From positions 1 through 42,037 of the forward strand of contig JADFQD010000013.1 in assembly GCA_022561975.1 (NCBI GenBank): 42,037 nucleotides of DNA, read 5' to 3'. The position numbers were made by a program, and so were the translations under genes. Each line of letters starts with the position of its first letter. Position 1 is the first letter of the stretch. Below are positions 8,562 to 17,885 of this stretch, in pieces. Under the pieces are notes generated by a model. It saw nothing but the letters and a program-made list of their open reading frames with translations. It was not told where the DNA came from and did no database searches. This stretch comes from Acidobacteriota bacterium (GTDB lineage Bacteria; Acidobacteriota; Thermoanaerobaculia; Multivoradales; JAHEKO01).

Positions 8562-8583
8562 GCTGCTTCTCTCGAAGAGAACC

Positions 8584-11500
8584 TTACGGCTTTCGATCCA
8601 GCACGCTGTAGACCGCCGGCACCAGGAGCAGGGTCAAGGCGGTCGAACTGAGCAGACCGCCGATGACTGTGAGTGCCATCGGACTGCGCAGCTCGGAGCC
8701 CTCACCCAGTCCGATCGCCATCGGCAGGAGGCCCAGGACGGTAGTCGAGGTGGTCATCAGGATCGGCCTGAGCCGGATCCGCCCGGCTGCGGTCAGGGCC
8801 TCGATCTTCGAGCTACCCTCGCGCCGCAGGCGGTTGGTGTAGTCGACCAGCAGAATCGCGTTGTTGACCACGACTCCGGCCAGGAGAATTGCGCCGATCA
8901 GAACCACGATCGAGAGATTGACGTTGAAGATCCAGAGTGCCATCAAGACGCCGACCAGCGCGAACGGTACGCTCAAGAGAATCACGAACGGGTGAAGGAG
9001 CGACTCGAACTGAGAGGCCATCACCAGGTAGACCATAAAGATAGCGAGCAGGATGGCGAGGCGCATCGAGTCGAATGACACTTCCATCTCCTGTCGCTGG
9101 CCGCCGATTCGTGAGTCGAAGCCCGAGGGCAGCTCGAGTGCGCGAAGCGCGACGCCGATGTCCTCGGACACGCTGGCGAGATCACGGCCGGCAAGGTTGG
9201 CTGTGATGACTGCGACCCTCTCGCCCTCGGCCCGGCGAATCTCGGCCGGTCCTTCTACCTCCTCGATGGTTGCGACCGCCGATAGGGGCAAATTGGTTCC
9301 CCCGACCTGCGCCACGATCATGCGCTCGAGGTCGGAAACGCTGTCGCGAAATTCCTCGGCGGCCTGCAGGCGGATGTCGATGGCGCGATCCTGGCGCTGA
9401 ATGTCGGTGGCGACCGTGCCCTGCACCTTGGTGCGAATCACCGGGGCGACATCGGCGATATTGAGCCCGAATTTGGCGAGCAGCGTGCGATCGAAATGGA
9501 TCTGGAGCTCGGGACTGCCGCCTTCGGTCGAGCTCTTCACGTCCTCGATCCCGGGAATACCACGCATGCTCTCGGAGAGGCTGTCGGCAAGCCGGCGCAG
9601 GAGCGCCAGATTGTAGCCGCGAATCTCGACCTCGATCGGCGTGCGAAAGCTGAAATACGACGGCCGTCCGAAGCGGTAGTCGAGATCTTCCTGCTGATCG
9701 AGGGCCTCTCGCAGGTCGGCCATCAGCGACTCTTCGAGCTCGCGCGAGGTCGGGGGCGTCAGCACGATGGTCACTTGCCCAATGTTCTCGCGGATCTCTC
9801 CTCCAGAGCCGCCCTGTTCGTTCGAAGCGCCGACAATGGCGTAGACGGTCGCGATCTGCGGGAGGCTACTCGCCGTGCGCTCGATCCGAGCGATTCTGCG
9901 CTCCGTGACCTCGAGACGAGTGCCGGGCGGCATTTCTATATCGACGAAGAACTCTCCCTGGATGAGTTCAGGGATCAACTCGCGGCCTAGCCGCGGCGCC
10001 AGTGTCAGACTTGCCGCCAGGATCAAGACCGCCATTGCGATTGTGGAGAGCGGCCTCGCGAGCGCTTTGCCGAGCAGGAACGCATAGAGATCGCCTACGC
10101 GATCGATGGCGCGACCGCAGAAGGCGAGCGCGGGGGCCAGGAGGGCATGGATCAGCCTGGCGACGGAGGACACCATCCACTTGATGGGCTGGAGCACGGC
10201 GACCACCGCCCTGACGCCGAGCTTCGAGAGCGGGCCGTGGACGGCCGCGGCGCCGGCGGTAGGTTCGGTAGTCTCGGTAGCGTCGGTAGCCGGGTCTTCG
10301 CCGGGCGTCCAGCGGCGGGAGGCGAGCATCGGGATCACGGTCAGGGCGACCAGGAGCGAGACGATCAGTGAGAAAGTCACCGTCAGGGCCTGATCGCCGA
10401 AGAGTTGGCCGGCAATGCCTTCGACGAAAACGATCGGTACAAAAACGCAGATCGTGGTCATCGTGCTGGCGACGACAGCCCGGCCGACTTCGTTGGTCCC
10501 GCGGTCGGCGGCTTCGACCGGATCGATGCCCTGGTCGAGGCGCCGCTGGATGGATTCGAGCACCACGATCGAGTTGTCGACCAGGAGACCGACTCCGAGC
10601 GTCAGGCCGCCCAGCGACATGATGTTGAGTGAGATGCCGAAGGCGTACATGAGAAAAAAGGTGGCTACGACCGAGATCGGAATCGCGAGACCGACAATGG
10701 CGGTGGTCTTCCAGCTACGCAGAAAGACGAACAGCACCGCGATCGCGAGCGTGCCGCCGAAAAGCGCCGTCTTCAAGACTTCCGAGATCGACTGGCGAAT
10801 GTAGCGGGCCTGGTCGGTGACGACCGTGAGCCGCAATCGGGAGTTGCCCTCGCGCAGGTCCTCCTCGATCTCGGCGATACGTTCGCGAACTGCGTCAGAG
10901 ACGGCTACCGTGTTGGTGCCGCCTTCCTTGTAGATGGCGATCTCGACGCTCTCGAGACCGTCGATGCGGGTCACGATCTCGCGCTCCTTGTGAGAACGGA
11001 CCACCTTGGCCACGTCTTCGAGGCGCAGCACCGCGCCGCCTTCGCTCGACAGAACCACCCGCTCGAGGTCGCTTGGGCGAAGGTACTCGTTGACGGTTCG
11101 AACCAGGAACTCGGTCTGGCCTTCGCGCAGCCGGCCTCCGGTCAGGTTGATGTTCTCCTCGGCCAGGCGGTTGGCGACTCTGGAGATCGGCACACCCTTT
11201 GCGGCCAGAAGACGCTCGTCGATGCGGACTTGAATCTCCTCCTCGAGGCCACCGGACACGATCGCGGCAGCGACGCCTTCGATCCGATCGAGAGCCCGCT
11301 TGACTCGCTCTTCGGCGGTCAACCGCAACCGAATGAGATCGTCGTCACCGGTCAGCCCGAGCCGGAGGATCGGATCGAGCGCCGGGTCGTAGCGCAGGAG
11401 AATCGGCCGCTCGGCGTCCTGGGGCAGCTGCAGAACGTCGAGGCGCTCACGCACATCGAGCGCTGCGAGATCCATGTCGGTGCCCCAGGAGAACTCGAGT

Positions 11501-11775
11501 GTGACCTCGCTGACGTCGGTGCGCGAGCTCGACGCCACCCGGACGACGTTGTTGACCACACCGACCGCGTTCTCGATCGGGCGGGTGATCAGGCTCTCGA
11601 CCTCTACCGGGGCCGCGCCCTCGAGCTCGGTGCGTACCGTTAGCGAGGGGTAGGTGATGTCGGGCAGAAGATCGAGCGCGAGTCGTTGAAACGACACCAC
11701 GCCGAAGACCGTGGCCGCCAGGGCGAAAATGAAAACCGAAACCGGCCTCCGAGTGGCGAACCGAACGATCTTCAC
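8584..11775 (-). CDS. RND (HAE1-type) efflux permease, second pump of the operon
   Basis: 1063 residues, the full length for an inner-membrane RND transporter (12 helices, two large periplasmic loops). The N-terminal helix (VFIFALAATVFGVVSFQRL) and the periplasmic porter start (PDITYPSLTVRTELEGAAP) are typical. The TM4 relay reads GLLVDNSIVVLES and TM10 reads VVNNAILLVDY: the first Asp is kept, while the second Asp and the Lys of AcrB are Asn here. An acidic/Thr/Ala-rich insert sits in the central cytoplasmic loop (DPATDATETTEPTAGAAA). The GTG start overlaps the P450 stop by four bases (GTGA), so it is translationally coupled. It is last in the four-gene operon and may form a pump with, or an alternative to, the first permease. 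Confidence 0.95.
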   Translation of the reverse strand: MKIVRFATRRPVSVFIFALAATVFGVVSFQRLALDLLPDITYPSLTVRTELEGAAPVEVESLITRPIENAVGVVNNVVRVASSSRTDVSEVTLEFSWGTDMDLAALDVRERLDVLQLPQDAERPILLRYDPALDPILRLGLTGDDDLIRLRLTAEERVKRALDRIEGVAAAIVSGGLEEEIQVRIDERLLAAKGVPISRVANRLAEENINLTGGRLREGQTEFLVRTVNEYLRPSDLERVVLSSEGGAVLRLEDVAKVVRSHKEREIVTRIDGLESVEIAIYKEGGTNTVAVSDAVRERIAEIEEDLREGNSRLRLTVVTDQARYIRQSISEVLKTALFGGTLAIAVLFVFLRSWKTTAIVGLAIPISVVATFFLMYAFGISLNIMSLGGLTLGVGLLVDNSIVVLESIQRRLDQGIDPVEAADRGTNEVGRAVVASTMTTICVFVPIVFVEGIAGQLFGDQALTVTFSLIVSLLVALTVIPMLASRRWTPGEDPATDATETTEPTAGAAAVHGPLSKLGVRAVVAVLQPIKWMVSSVARLIHALLAPALAFCGRAIDRVGDLYAFLLGKALARPLSTIAMAVLILAASLTLAPRLGRELIPELIQGEFFVDIEMPPGTRLEVTERRIARIERTASSLPQIATVYAIVGASNEQGGSGGEIRENIGQVTIVLTPPTSRELEESLMADLREALDQQEDLDYRFGRPSYFSFRTPIEVEIRGYNLALLRRLADSLSESMRGIPGIEDVKSSTEGGSPELQIHFDRTLLAKFGLNIADVAPVIRTKVQGTVATDIQRQDRAIDIRLQAAEEFRDSVSDLERMIVAQVGGTNLPLSAVATIEEVEGPAEIRRAEGERVAVITANLAGRDLASVSEDIGVALRALELPSGFDSRIGGQRQEMEVSFDSMRLAILLAIFMVYLVMASQFESLLHPFVILLSVPFALVGVLMALWIFNVNLSIVVLIGAILLAGVVVNNAILLVDYTNRLRREGSSKIEALTAAGRIRLRPILMTTSTTVLGLLPMAIGLGEGSELRSPMALTVIGGLLSSTALTLLLVPAVYSVLDRKP

Positions 11776-13262
11776 GCGGATTCAGTGTCCGGGGCCGCGG
11801 CTGAAGCCGCAGAACTCGAGATTGGGGCTGAGGCCGGGTGGCGTGCCCGTACGAGCATCGGCATTCCGCCTCTCGGCCGCATCACCGTTCCCGCCTGGGT
11901 CTCGAGCGGACGATCGGACACGCAGTCGAGCTCGAAGCGCTGGCAAATCATCGACGCGATCACCTTGGTTTGCACCTCGGCCAGGCCCTGGCCGACGCAG
12001 AACCGATGTCCGGCTCCGAATGGAATGTAGGCGAACTGAGAACGTCCCTCGACCGCCTCGGGGCGGAATCTCTCCGGGTCGAAGGTCAGTGGATCCGGGA
12101 ACAGTTCTTCGATGCGGTGGGTCGCGTAGGGCGAGACGATCACCATCGAGCCCTTCGGAACCGCGTACCCCGACAGTGTGTTCTCCTCCAGAGCGACCCG
12201 GGTGAAGTTGTATGCCGGCGGATAGAGCCGTAGCGTTTCGCTCAGGCAACACCGCGCGTATTCGAGCTTTGTGATGTCGCCGCTCTCGGGGAGCCGGCTG
12301 CCCAGGACATCATCGACTTCCCGGTGCAGGCGCTGCCGGATCTCCGGGTGATGGTAGAGCTCGTAGAAAAGAAACGTCAGGTTGCTGGCCGAGGTCTCGA
12401 AGCCGGCGTGGTAGGCGGTGAGCAGTTGATCGCGGAGCTCGGCGTCCGAAAACCCCTGGCCCTCTTCGACGCCGGCCCGAGCGAGGCCGCTCAGCAGCGA
12501 GAAATCGACCGAGCCGGATTCTCGCTGGCCACGAATGGCGGCATAGACGACCTCATCTAGTTTCTCGAGCAGGCTTTCGAGCTTGCGCAGACGCAGCAGC
12601 GGCGGCGGTTTGAGCGACGCCCAGATCGAGCGCGGCGGTTCCGGCCAGGCCTGGCGCACGGCCGCGACCAGCTCGGTGACCTGTCCGCCGTAGCGAGCGT
12701 ACTGTGAGCCCAGAACCCATTGGCCGATCAGGAGCTGGACCATACGGGTCAAATCGGGCTCGATATCGATCGCCGTGCCGCTTTTCGCCGCGCTCTGCCA
12801 GCGCTCGAGCTCGGGCGCGATGACCTCGGCGGCCTCCGCTACCTGGTCGCGAATCGCTTTGCGGTTGAGTATGTTTTGCGTGCACCGACGCTGCTTCTTC
12901 CAGGTCTCGCCCTCGCTGTTCAAGAGGCCGTTACCGATCGCCCGACGGATTGCGGCATAGCGAGTGTTCTTGACGTAGATCTCACGTTTGTCGACCAGCA
13001 GTTCCTTGATCGACTCGGGTGAGGCCGCCAGAAACGTCGGCTTGCGGCCATAGTAGAAGCGAGAAAAGCCGCCGTAGTCGCGCGCCAGCCGCGCGTAGAA
13101 TTCCATGGGGTTGCGCCGAAGCTCCGGCAAGCTGCCGAGGAGAGGGAGGGGCTTCGGACCCGGCGGCTCGGCCGATTGCCGGGCCCGCTGTTTTGTGCCT
13201 TGCTTGGCCCTTTCTTCGGAATATTGAGGCTGGGCGCTCATCTGTCGTGTCTCCGAGGTCAC
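11772..13262 (-). CDS. Cytochrome P450 monooxygenase embedded in RND operon
   Basis: 496 residues. Landmarks are complete: PPGPKPLPLLG at 33-43, the C-helix WKKQRR at 121-126, the I-helix oxygen-binding AGFETS at 286-291, ExxR as ETLR at 342-345, PERF at 396-399 and the haem loop FGAGHRFCVG at 415-424 with Cys422 as thiolate ligand. There is no membrane anchor, so it is soluble and needs separate redox partners, none of which is in the window. The overall pattern is that of bacterial CYP4/CYP102-like fatty-acid or terpene hydroxylases; the substrate is unknown. It starts at GTG 13262 overlapping the adaptor stop, and its stop overlaps the next permease start, both as GTGA. The first 30 residues are a charged, probably disordered extension and the last 25 are Ala/Ser-rich. 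Confidence 0.95.
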   Translation of the reverse strand: MTSETRQMSAQPQYSEERAKQGTKQRARQSAEPPGPKPLPLLGSLPELRRNPMEFYARLARDYGGFSRFYYGRKPTFLAASPESIKELLVDKREIYVKNTRYAAIRRAIGNGLLNSEGETWKKQRRCTQNILNRKAIRDQVAEAAEVIAPELERWQSAAKSGTAIDIEPDLTRMVQLLIGQWVLGSQYARYGGQVTELVAAVRQAWPEPPRSIWASLKPPPLLRLRKLESLLEKLDEVVYAAIRGQRESGSVDFSLLSGLARAGVEEGQGFSDAELRDQLLTAYHAGFETSASNLTFLFYELYHHPEIRQRLHREVDDVLGSRLPESGDITKLEYARCCLSETLRLYPPAYNFTRVALEENTLSGYAVPKGSMVIVSPYATHRIEELFPDPLTFDPERFRPEAVEGRSQFAYIPFGAGHRFCVGQGLAEVQTKVIASMICQRFELDCVSDRPLETQAGTVMRPRGGMPMLVRARHPASAPISSSAASAAAPDTESA

Positions 13263-14671
13263 CTCTGGGTGGACGAGGGGCCTTCGGAGTTTTCGGTGCT
13301 TTCGGAGACCGGGCTGCGTTCGCGCAACCGCTCGAGCCGCTCTTCGATTTCTGCATCGCTGAGACCCCGTGAGTGCATGCGCTCTTTCAGGCGATCGAGG
13401 TCTTCGGCCGTCATTCGGCTCGGGTCCGGCATGCCGCCCCCCGCGCCCCGGCGGTCTCCGAACCCCCGGCGGCCTCCGAACCCCCGAGTGCTACCGTCTT
13501 CCAACCCTCCGAGCACCTGGATTGGCGTGCCGTGGCTGAGGCCGTCCTGCCCCACGACGACAACCTGTTCTCCCGGCGCCACGCCTGACAGGACCTCGAC
13601 GGAGTCGCCCTCTTCGAAGCCGACCTCGATGTCGCGCCGCTCGGCACGGCCGTCGCGATAGACGAACACCGCGTCCCCCAGGCTTTCCAGGGAGAGTGCC
13701 GTCTTGGGAACCACGATGGCGTCGCTATGGGTGTCGGTCTCGAGAAAAACCCGTGCGAACATCCCCGGGCGAAGCTTGTCCCGGGCATCAACATCGAGTG
13801 TGACCTTGACCGTGCCCGTGGCGGCGTCGATGATCGGGCTGATTCGAAGCACTCGCGCCTCGAAGCGCTCGTCCGGCCAGGCCTCGACAGTCAGATACGC
13901 CGGCTGACCCACCATAAGTCTCGGCAGCTCGCGCTCGGGTACCTGGATGGGGCACAGCAGAGGATCGAAATCCGAAAGTCTGAACAGGGGCGTCCCGGCC
14001 GAGACCTGCTGGCCGGCGTCGATGTAGCGGGCCACGATGTGGCCCGAGAAGGGAGCGCGAATCTCGGTGTAGCCCAGTTGAAGCTGGTTGCCGTGGTACT
14101 GGGCCTGAGCCGTTTCAAACCGGCTCCTGGCCTGCTCGTAGTCTTCCGGGCTGAGGAGTTGAATGCCGTAGAGCCGCTCGGCGCGTTCGAAGTTGAGCCG
14201 CGCCTCTTGGAGAGACACGCGGCCGATCTCGACCTGCGCGCGGATCTCGTCGTCCTCGATACGAGCCAGCAGCTGGCCCTTGGAAACCACGCGACCTTCT
14301 TCGGTGAGGATCTCGTCGATCGGCCCGTTCGTACGCGCTACCACATCGACCTCGTTCTCGGCCTCGAGCGTGCCGTTGGACTGGATGTAGAACGAGATCG
14401 AACGTCGTTCGACCGTAGCGACTTCTACGGGCACAGCGGTATTGTTGGCCTGAGCATCGCCGAAGCTCGACGGGCCACCGGCGGTGCCGGCGCGCTGGCC
14501 GGGCGTTCTCGCTCCCGCGTGGGTGTCGGCTGGAGCGTGCCTTGGACCCTGACCCCGATCGCCTTCCGCCGAGGACTTGCCACAGGCCCCGGCGCCGAGG
14601 GCCAGGGCCACGAACGCCAAGAGCATTAGCGAGTTTCGCAGAATCGAGAGCATGGGGGCGAAGACTCTCAC
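13259..14671 (-). CDS. RND periplasmic adaptor (HlyD/MFP family), lipoprotein-like
   Basis: 470 residues from GTG 14671, which overlaps the stop of the first permease by GTGA. A start at ATG 14653 (MLSILRNSLMLLAFVAL) is also possible; an open frame upstream of 14671 is only antisense to nothing and overlaps the permease. The signal ends ALGAGAC, a relaxed lipobox. A low-complexity linker follows, then the lipoyl halves (EDEVDV-like ENEVDVVARTNGPIDEIL and APFSGHIVARYIDAGQQV), the alpha-hairpin and the beta-barrel (LRPGMFARVFLETD). The last 80 residues are unusual: a Gly/Arg stretch (GFGGRRGFGDRRGAGGG) and a charged helix that ends in SESTENSEGPSSTQR. The adaptor joins the inner-membrane pump to a TolC channel. 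Confidence 0.92.
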   Translation of the reverse strand: MRVFAPMLSILRNSLMLLAFVALALGAGACGKSSAEGDRGQGPRHAPADTHAGARTPGQRAGTAGGPSSFGDAQANNTAVPVEVATVERRSISFYIQSNGTLEAENEVDVVARTNGPIDEILTEEGRVVSKGQLLARIEDDEIRAQVEIGRVSLQEARLNFERAERLYGIQLLSPEDYEQARSRFETAQAQYHGNQLQLGYTEIRAPFSGHIVARYIDAGQQVSAGTPLFRLSDFDPLLCPIQVPERELPRLMVGQPAYLTVEAWPDERFEARVLRISPIIDAATGTVKVTLDVDARDKLRPGMFARVFLETDTHSDAIVVPKTALSLESLGDAVFVYRDGRAERRDIEVGFEEGDSVEVLSGVAPGEQVVVVGQDGLSHGTPIQVLGGLEDGSTRGFGGRRGFGDRRGAGGGMPDPSRMTAEDLDRLKERMHSRGLSDAEIEERLERLRERSPVSESTENSEGPSSTQR

Positions 14672-17600
14672 AGTGCCCGAGCCACGCGCCGCGCGAAGAT
14701 CGTCGCGTCGTCGAGAATCGAGTAAACGGTGGGGAGAATCAAGAGAGTGAGGAAGGTGGACGTGGTCAACCCGCCGATGATCACCAGCCCGATGGGCGCC
14801 CAGCTTGCGGCGCGCCCCTCGACCGCTCCGAAGACGCCGGGCAGGAGAAACGGCGCCACCATGGGTAGCAGACCGAGAATCGTAGTCACCGCGGTGATCA
14901 CGATGGGTCGAAGCCGGTGCTGGCCTCCGAGGACGATGGCCTGGTCTCGCGTCATGCCGCTCTGGCGCAACACGTTGATGTGATCGAGCAGGACGATGGC
15001 GTTGTTTACCACCACCCCGAGAAGGATGATCAATCCGATGGTGGTCATGGTCTCCCAGGGCTGGCCGGCCAGTTTCATTACGACCGCAACGCCGAAGAGC
15101 GCGAACGGCACCGAGAACATGATCGCCAGCGGCTGTACGAAACTCTCGAACAACGCGGCCAAGAGCATGTAGACGAGGGGCAGCGCGAAGAGCAGAGCGA
15201 ACAGGCCGCTGCGCTGGTCCTCTTGCTGATGACGATTCCAACGGCCGAAGCTCCAGCTGTAGCCGGCCGGGAAGGGGAGGCTCTCGAGTATCTTGCTGAT
15301 TGAGCGCATGGCGCCGAACGCGGCTCTGGGATCGGAAGTGTTCGCGGAGATGGTGACCTGTGCCTGACGGTTCTCGCGTTCGATCGCCTTGGGCCCCTCG
15401 ACGAAGGCGAAATCGGCGAGCGCCCCCAGCGGCAGCTGTGATTCGGTCGCGAACACCGGCACGTTCTTCAGCTGATCGAAAGTCTCGCGGTCCTCGGGTC
15501 GGTACTGGACCACGATCCCAATCTCACGATCCTCGGTTCGAAACTGCGACACGTCACGCGTCGAGAGCGCCGAGGACACGGTGTTGGCGACGGCGCGGCT
15601 GGAAAGGCCTACTTGCAGCGAGCGCTCAGGAGTCACACTGACGTGAATCTCCTGGTCGCCGCTTTCGAGCGACGTATCGACGTCCCGAACCATCGGCAGC
15701 CTTTCGAGGCTGCCGGCGATTTGCTTGGCGAGGAGGGCGAGCACCGTCGAGTCGTTGCCCATGAGCTGGACCTCGACTCCGGAAGTGCCGTGGCGTCCCC
15801 GCTGGGTCGCGATGCGCACGTCGACTCCGGCTCGCACCGGCAGCATCGCGCGCAGCTTCTCCCGCGCCTCGGCCGTTGTCAGCGTGCTCTCGCTTTCGTC
15901 TTTGAGATAGATGTCGAATTGCCGGCTCCGGCGCCAACTCGCACGCGAGCGGCCGGTGCCGCGATCGTAGTTGTAGGCGACGTCGGCGATATCGAGTTCA
16001 TCTCGCTTCGAGTCGATCAACTCGTAGAGTTCCCTGTAGAGCGCTTGCGTCTGCTCGGGTGAATAATGGCGTGGGGTGTCCACTTTGAGGATGATCTGGC
16101 GTTCGAGAGCGCGCGCGGAAACCGACTGTTCAATGGTCGAGAAGAGGTAGAGCGTGCCGGCGAAAAGAGCCGTGATCAAGACCACGAAGGCCAGACGATG
16201 CTCCAGTGTCGTTTGCAGGAGTCGGCCGTAAGCGGCGCGCAGCCGGTCGATCGAGCCCTTCTTGCGAGCGGTCTGGTTGCGTAGGATCAACGCCGCCGCC
16301 ATCGGGACGACGGTGAGAGCCACCAGCAACGACGCCAACATGACGATGCACACGGTCCAACCGATGTTCAACAGATAGAGTTTGAAACGGCCGCCGGTCG
16401 CCAGAAACATCAGCGGCAAGAACACGCATATGGTTGTGGCGGTCGAGGCGGTGATTGGCAGAGCGACTTCTGCGGCGCCGGCGAGCGCGGCCGTCTTGGC
16501 GTCCTCGCCGAGTTCGTTTTGGTGTCGAAAGATCGATTCGATCACCACCACTGAGTTATCCACCAGCATTCCCAAGGCCAGCATCAATCCGGCCAGACTG
16601 ACCACGTTCAAGGTCAGGTCAAAGATGCCGGCCTGGCGCAGGAAGAACATCAAGACGAACGTCGCGACCACCGAGATCGGTATCGCGATCGCGATCAGCG
16701 CAGTGGTCTGAACTCTGCGCAGAAACAAAAACACCGCGCCGATTGCCAGCAGGCCACCGATCAGGCCGGCGTCGCGAAGTTGTCCGAGGCCTTTGCGAAC
16801 GTCGAGGGAGGCATCCTGATAGATCCGGAACTCGGCGCCCTCAGATTCGGGCAGCGCCTGGATGGCCTCGAGTTCGGCCTTGGCACGCTTTACCACGGCC
16901 AGCAGGTTGGCGGTCGAGGCCTTGTTGACCGAAACAGTGACCGCATCGACGCCGTTGAGATAATTGAAGACTTGCTTCTCGGGCAGGGTGTAGGAAACCT
17001 CTGCGATATCACCCAGCCTCAGACCGTCGGGGCGTAGCATCAACCGTTCGATCTCGCGGGGAGTGTCGAACTCGCCGACCGTTCGGACCAGGAGCTTACG
17101 ATTGCCGTCTCGAATGTCACCGGCCGACAGGTTCAGGTTGCTTTCGCGAAGCGTTGTCGCGATGCTTCTGAGGTCGATTCGATGGGCCTGTAGTCGCGCC
17201 GGGTCGATGTTGATCTGAAGTTCCGGCTCGCGAATGCCGCGGATGTCGACCTGGGCAACGCCCTCGAGCCGCTCGAGTCGTCTCAGCACGGTCTGTTCGG
17301 CGTAGTCGAACAAGCGCTCTTCCGGCCACTGGGCCGAGAGATCGAAGCGCAGCACCGGAATGTCGGACGACTGGAAACGGCGGATGAAGATGCGCTCGAG
17401 ATCGTCGGGCAGGAGGTGGCGGACGCGATCGACCCGGTCTCGCACCTCGACGGCGGCCATTTCCATGTCGGTGCCGTCGATGAAGGTCAGTCGCACCTGC
17501 GCCGAGTCGGCGGAGGCACTCGCCGACAATGTGTCGATGCCGTTGATCGTTCCGAGCGACTCTTCGAGCGGCCGAACAATGAGCCGCTCCACCTCTTCCG

Positions 17601-17781
17601 GTGAGGACGAGCGATACGTTGCCCGCACCGAGATCGAGGAAGACGAGAAACTCGGCAGGTATTCGAGCGGCAGCCGGGTCAGAGAAATCCAGCCGAGCAC
17701 CATCACGCCCAGTACCGCCATGGCCATGGTGACCCGTCTCTCGACGGCGAAGCGGACCAGCGGATTGCTTTGGCGACTCAC
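14668..17781 (-). CDS. RND (HAE1-type) efflux permease, first pump of the operon
   Basis: 1037 residues, full length. Start GTG 17781 (MSRQSNPLVRFAVERR). The first helix and porter domain (LPSFSSSSISVRATYRSSSP) and the second repeat (FALLFALPLVYMLLAALFES) are normal for the superfamily. TM4 has GMLVDNSVVVIES and TM10 has VVVNNAIVLLDH, the same Asp-Asn / Asn-Asn relay as the second pump. It is the first gene of the operon and diverges from the TerC gene across a 104-base gap. It drives proton-coupled export of an unidentified compound together with the adaptor; heteromeric pumps with two different RND subunits are known (MdtBC), so pairing with the second permease is possible but not shown. 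Confidence 0.95.
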   Translation of the reverse strand: MSRQSNPLVRFAVERRVTMAMAVLGVMVLGWISLTRLPLEYLPSFSSSSISVRATYRSSSPEEVERLIVRPLEESLGTINGIDTLSASASADSAQVRLTFIDGTDMEMAAVEVRDRVDRVRHLLPDDLERIFIRRFQSSDIPVLRFDLSAQWPEERLFDYAEQTVLRRLERLEGVAQVDIRGIREPELQINIDPARLQAHRIDLRSIATTLRESNLNLSAGDIRDGNRKLLVRTVGEFDTPREIERLMLRPDGLRLGDIAEVSYTLPEKQVFNYLNGVDAVTVSVNKASTANLLAVVKRAKAELEAIQALPESEGAEFRIYQDASLDVRKGLGQLRDAGLIGGLLAIGAVFLFLRRVQTTALIAIAIPISVVATFVLMFFLRQAGIFDLTLNVVSLAGLMLALGMLVDNSVVVIESIFRHQNELGEDAKTAALAGAAEVALPITASTATTICVFLPLMFLATGGRFKLYLLNIGWTVCIVMLASLLVALTVVPMAAALILRNQTARKKGSIDRLRAAYGRLLQTTLEHRLAFVVLITALFAGTLYLFSTIEQSVSARALERQIILKVDTPRHYSPEQTQALYRELYELIDSKRDELDIADVAYNYDRGTGRSRASWRRSRQFDIYLKDESESTLTTAEAREKLRAMLPVRAGVDVRIATQRGRHGTSGVEVQLMGNDSTVLALLAKQIAGSLERLPMVRDVDTSLESGDQEIHVSVTPERSLQVGLSSRAVANTVSSALSTRDVSQFRTEDREIGIVVQYRPEDRETFDQLKNVPVFATESQLPLGALADFAFVEGPKAIERENRQAQVTISANTSDPRAAFGAMRSISKILESLPFPAGYSWSFGRWNRHQQEDQRSGLFALLFALPLVYMLLAALFESFVQPLAIMFSVPFALFGVAVVMKLAGQPWETMTTIGLIILLGVVVNNAIVLLDHINVLRQSGMTRDQAIVLGGQHRLRPIVITAVTTILGLLPMVAPFLLPGVFGAVEGRAASWAPIGLVIIGGLTTSTFLTLLILPTVYSILDDATIFARRVARAL

Positions 17782-17885
17782 GAGGAGATCCTATCCTCTT
17801 GGGGCACCGTCAATACGATCGCCGGCGATTACACCGACGATTACAATAGTGCCCAACTGTCTTTGAGAAAAACTCTGGAGGATTT

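Noticed and set aside
13259-15241. 660-codon open frame for the adaptor
   Set aside because: The first 190 codons overlap the preceding permease in another frame and are Arg/His-rich; the signal peptide and the GTGA overlap place the start at 14671.
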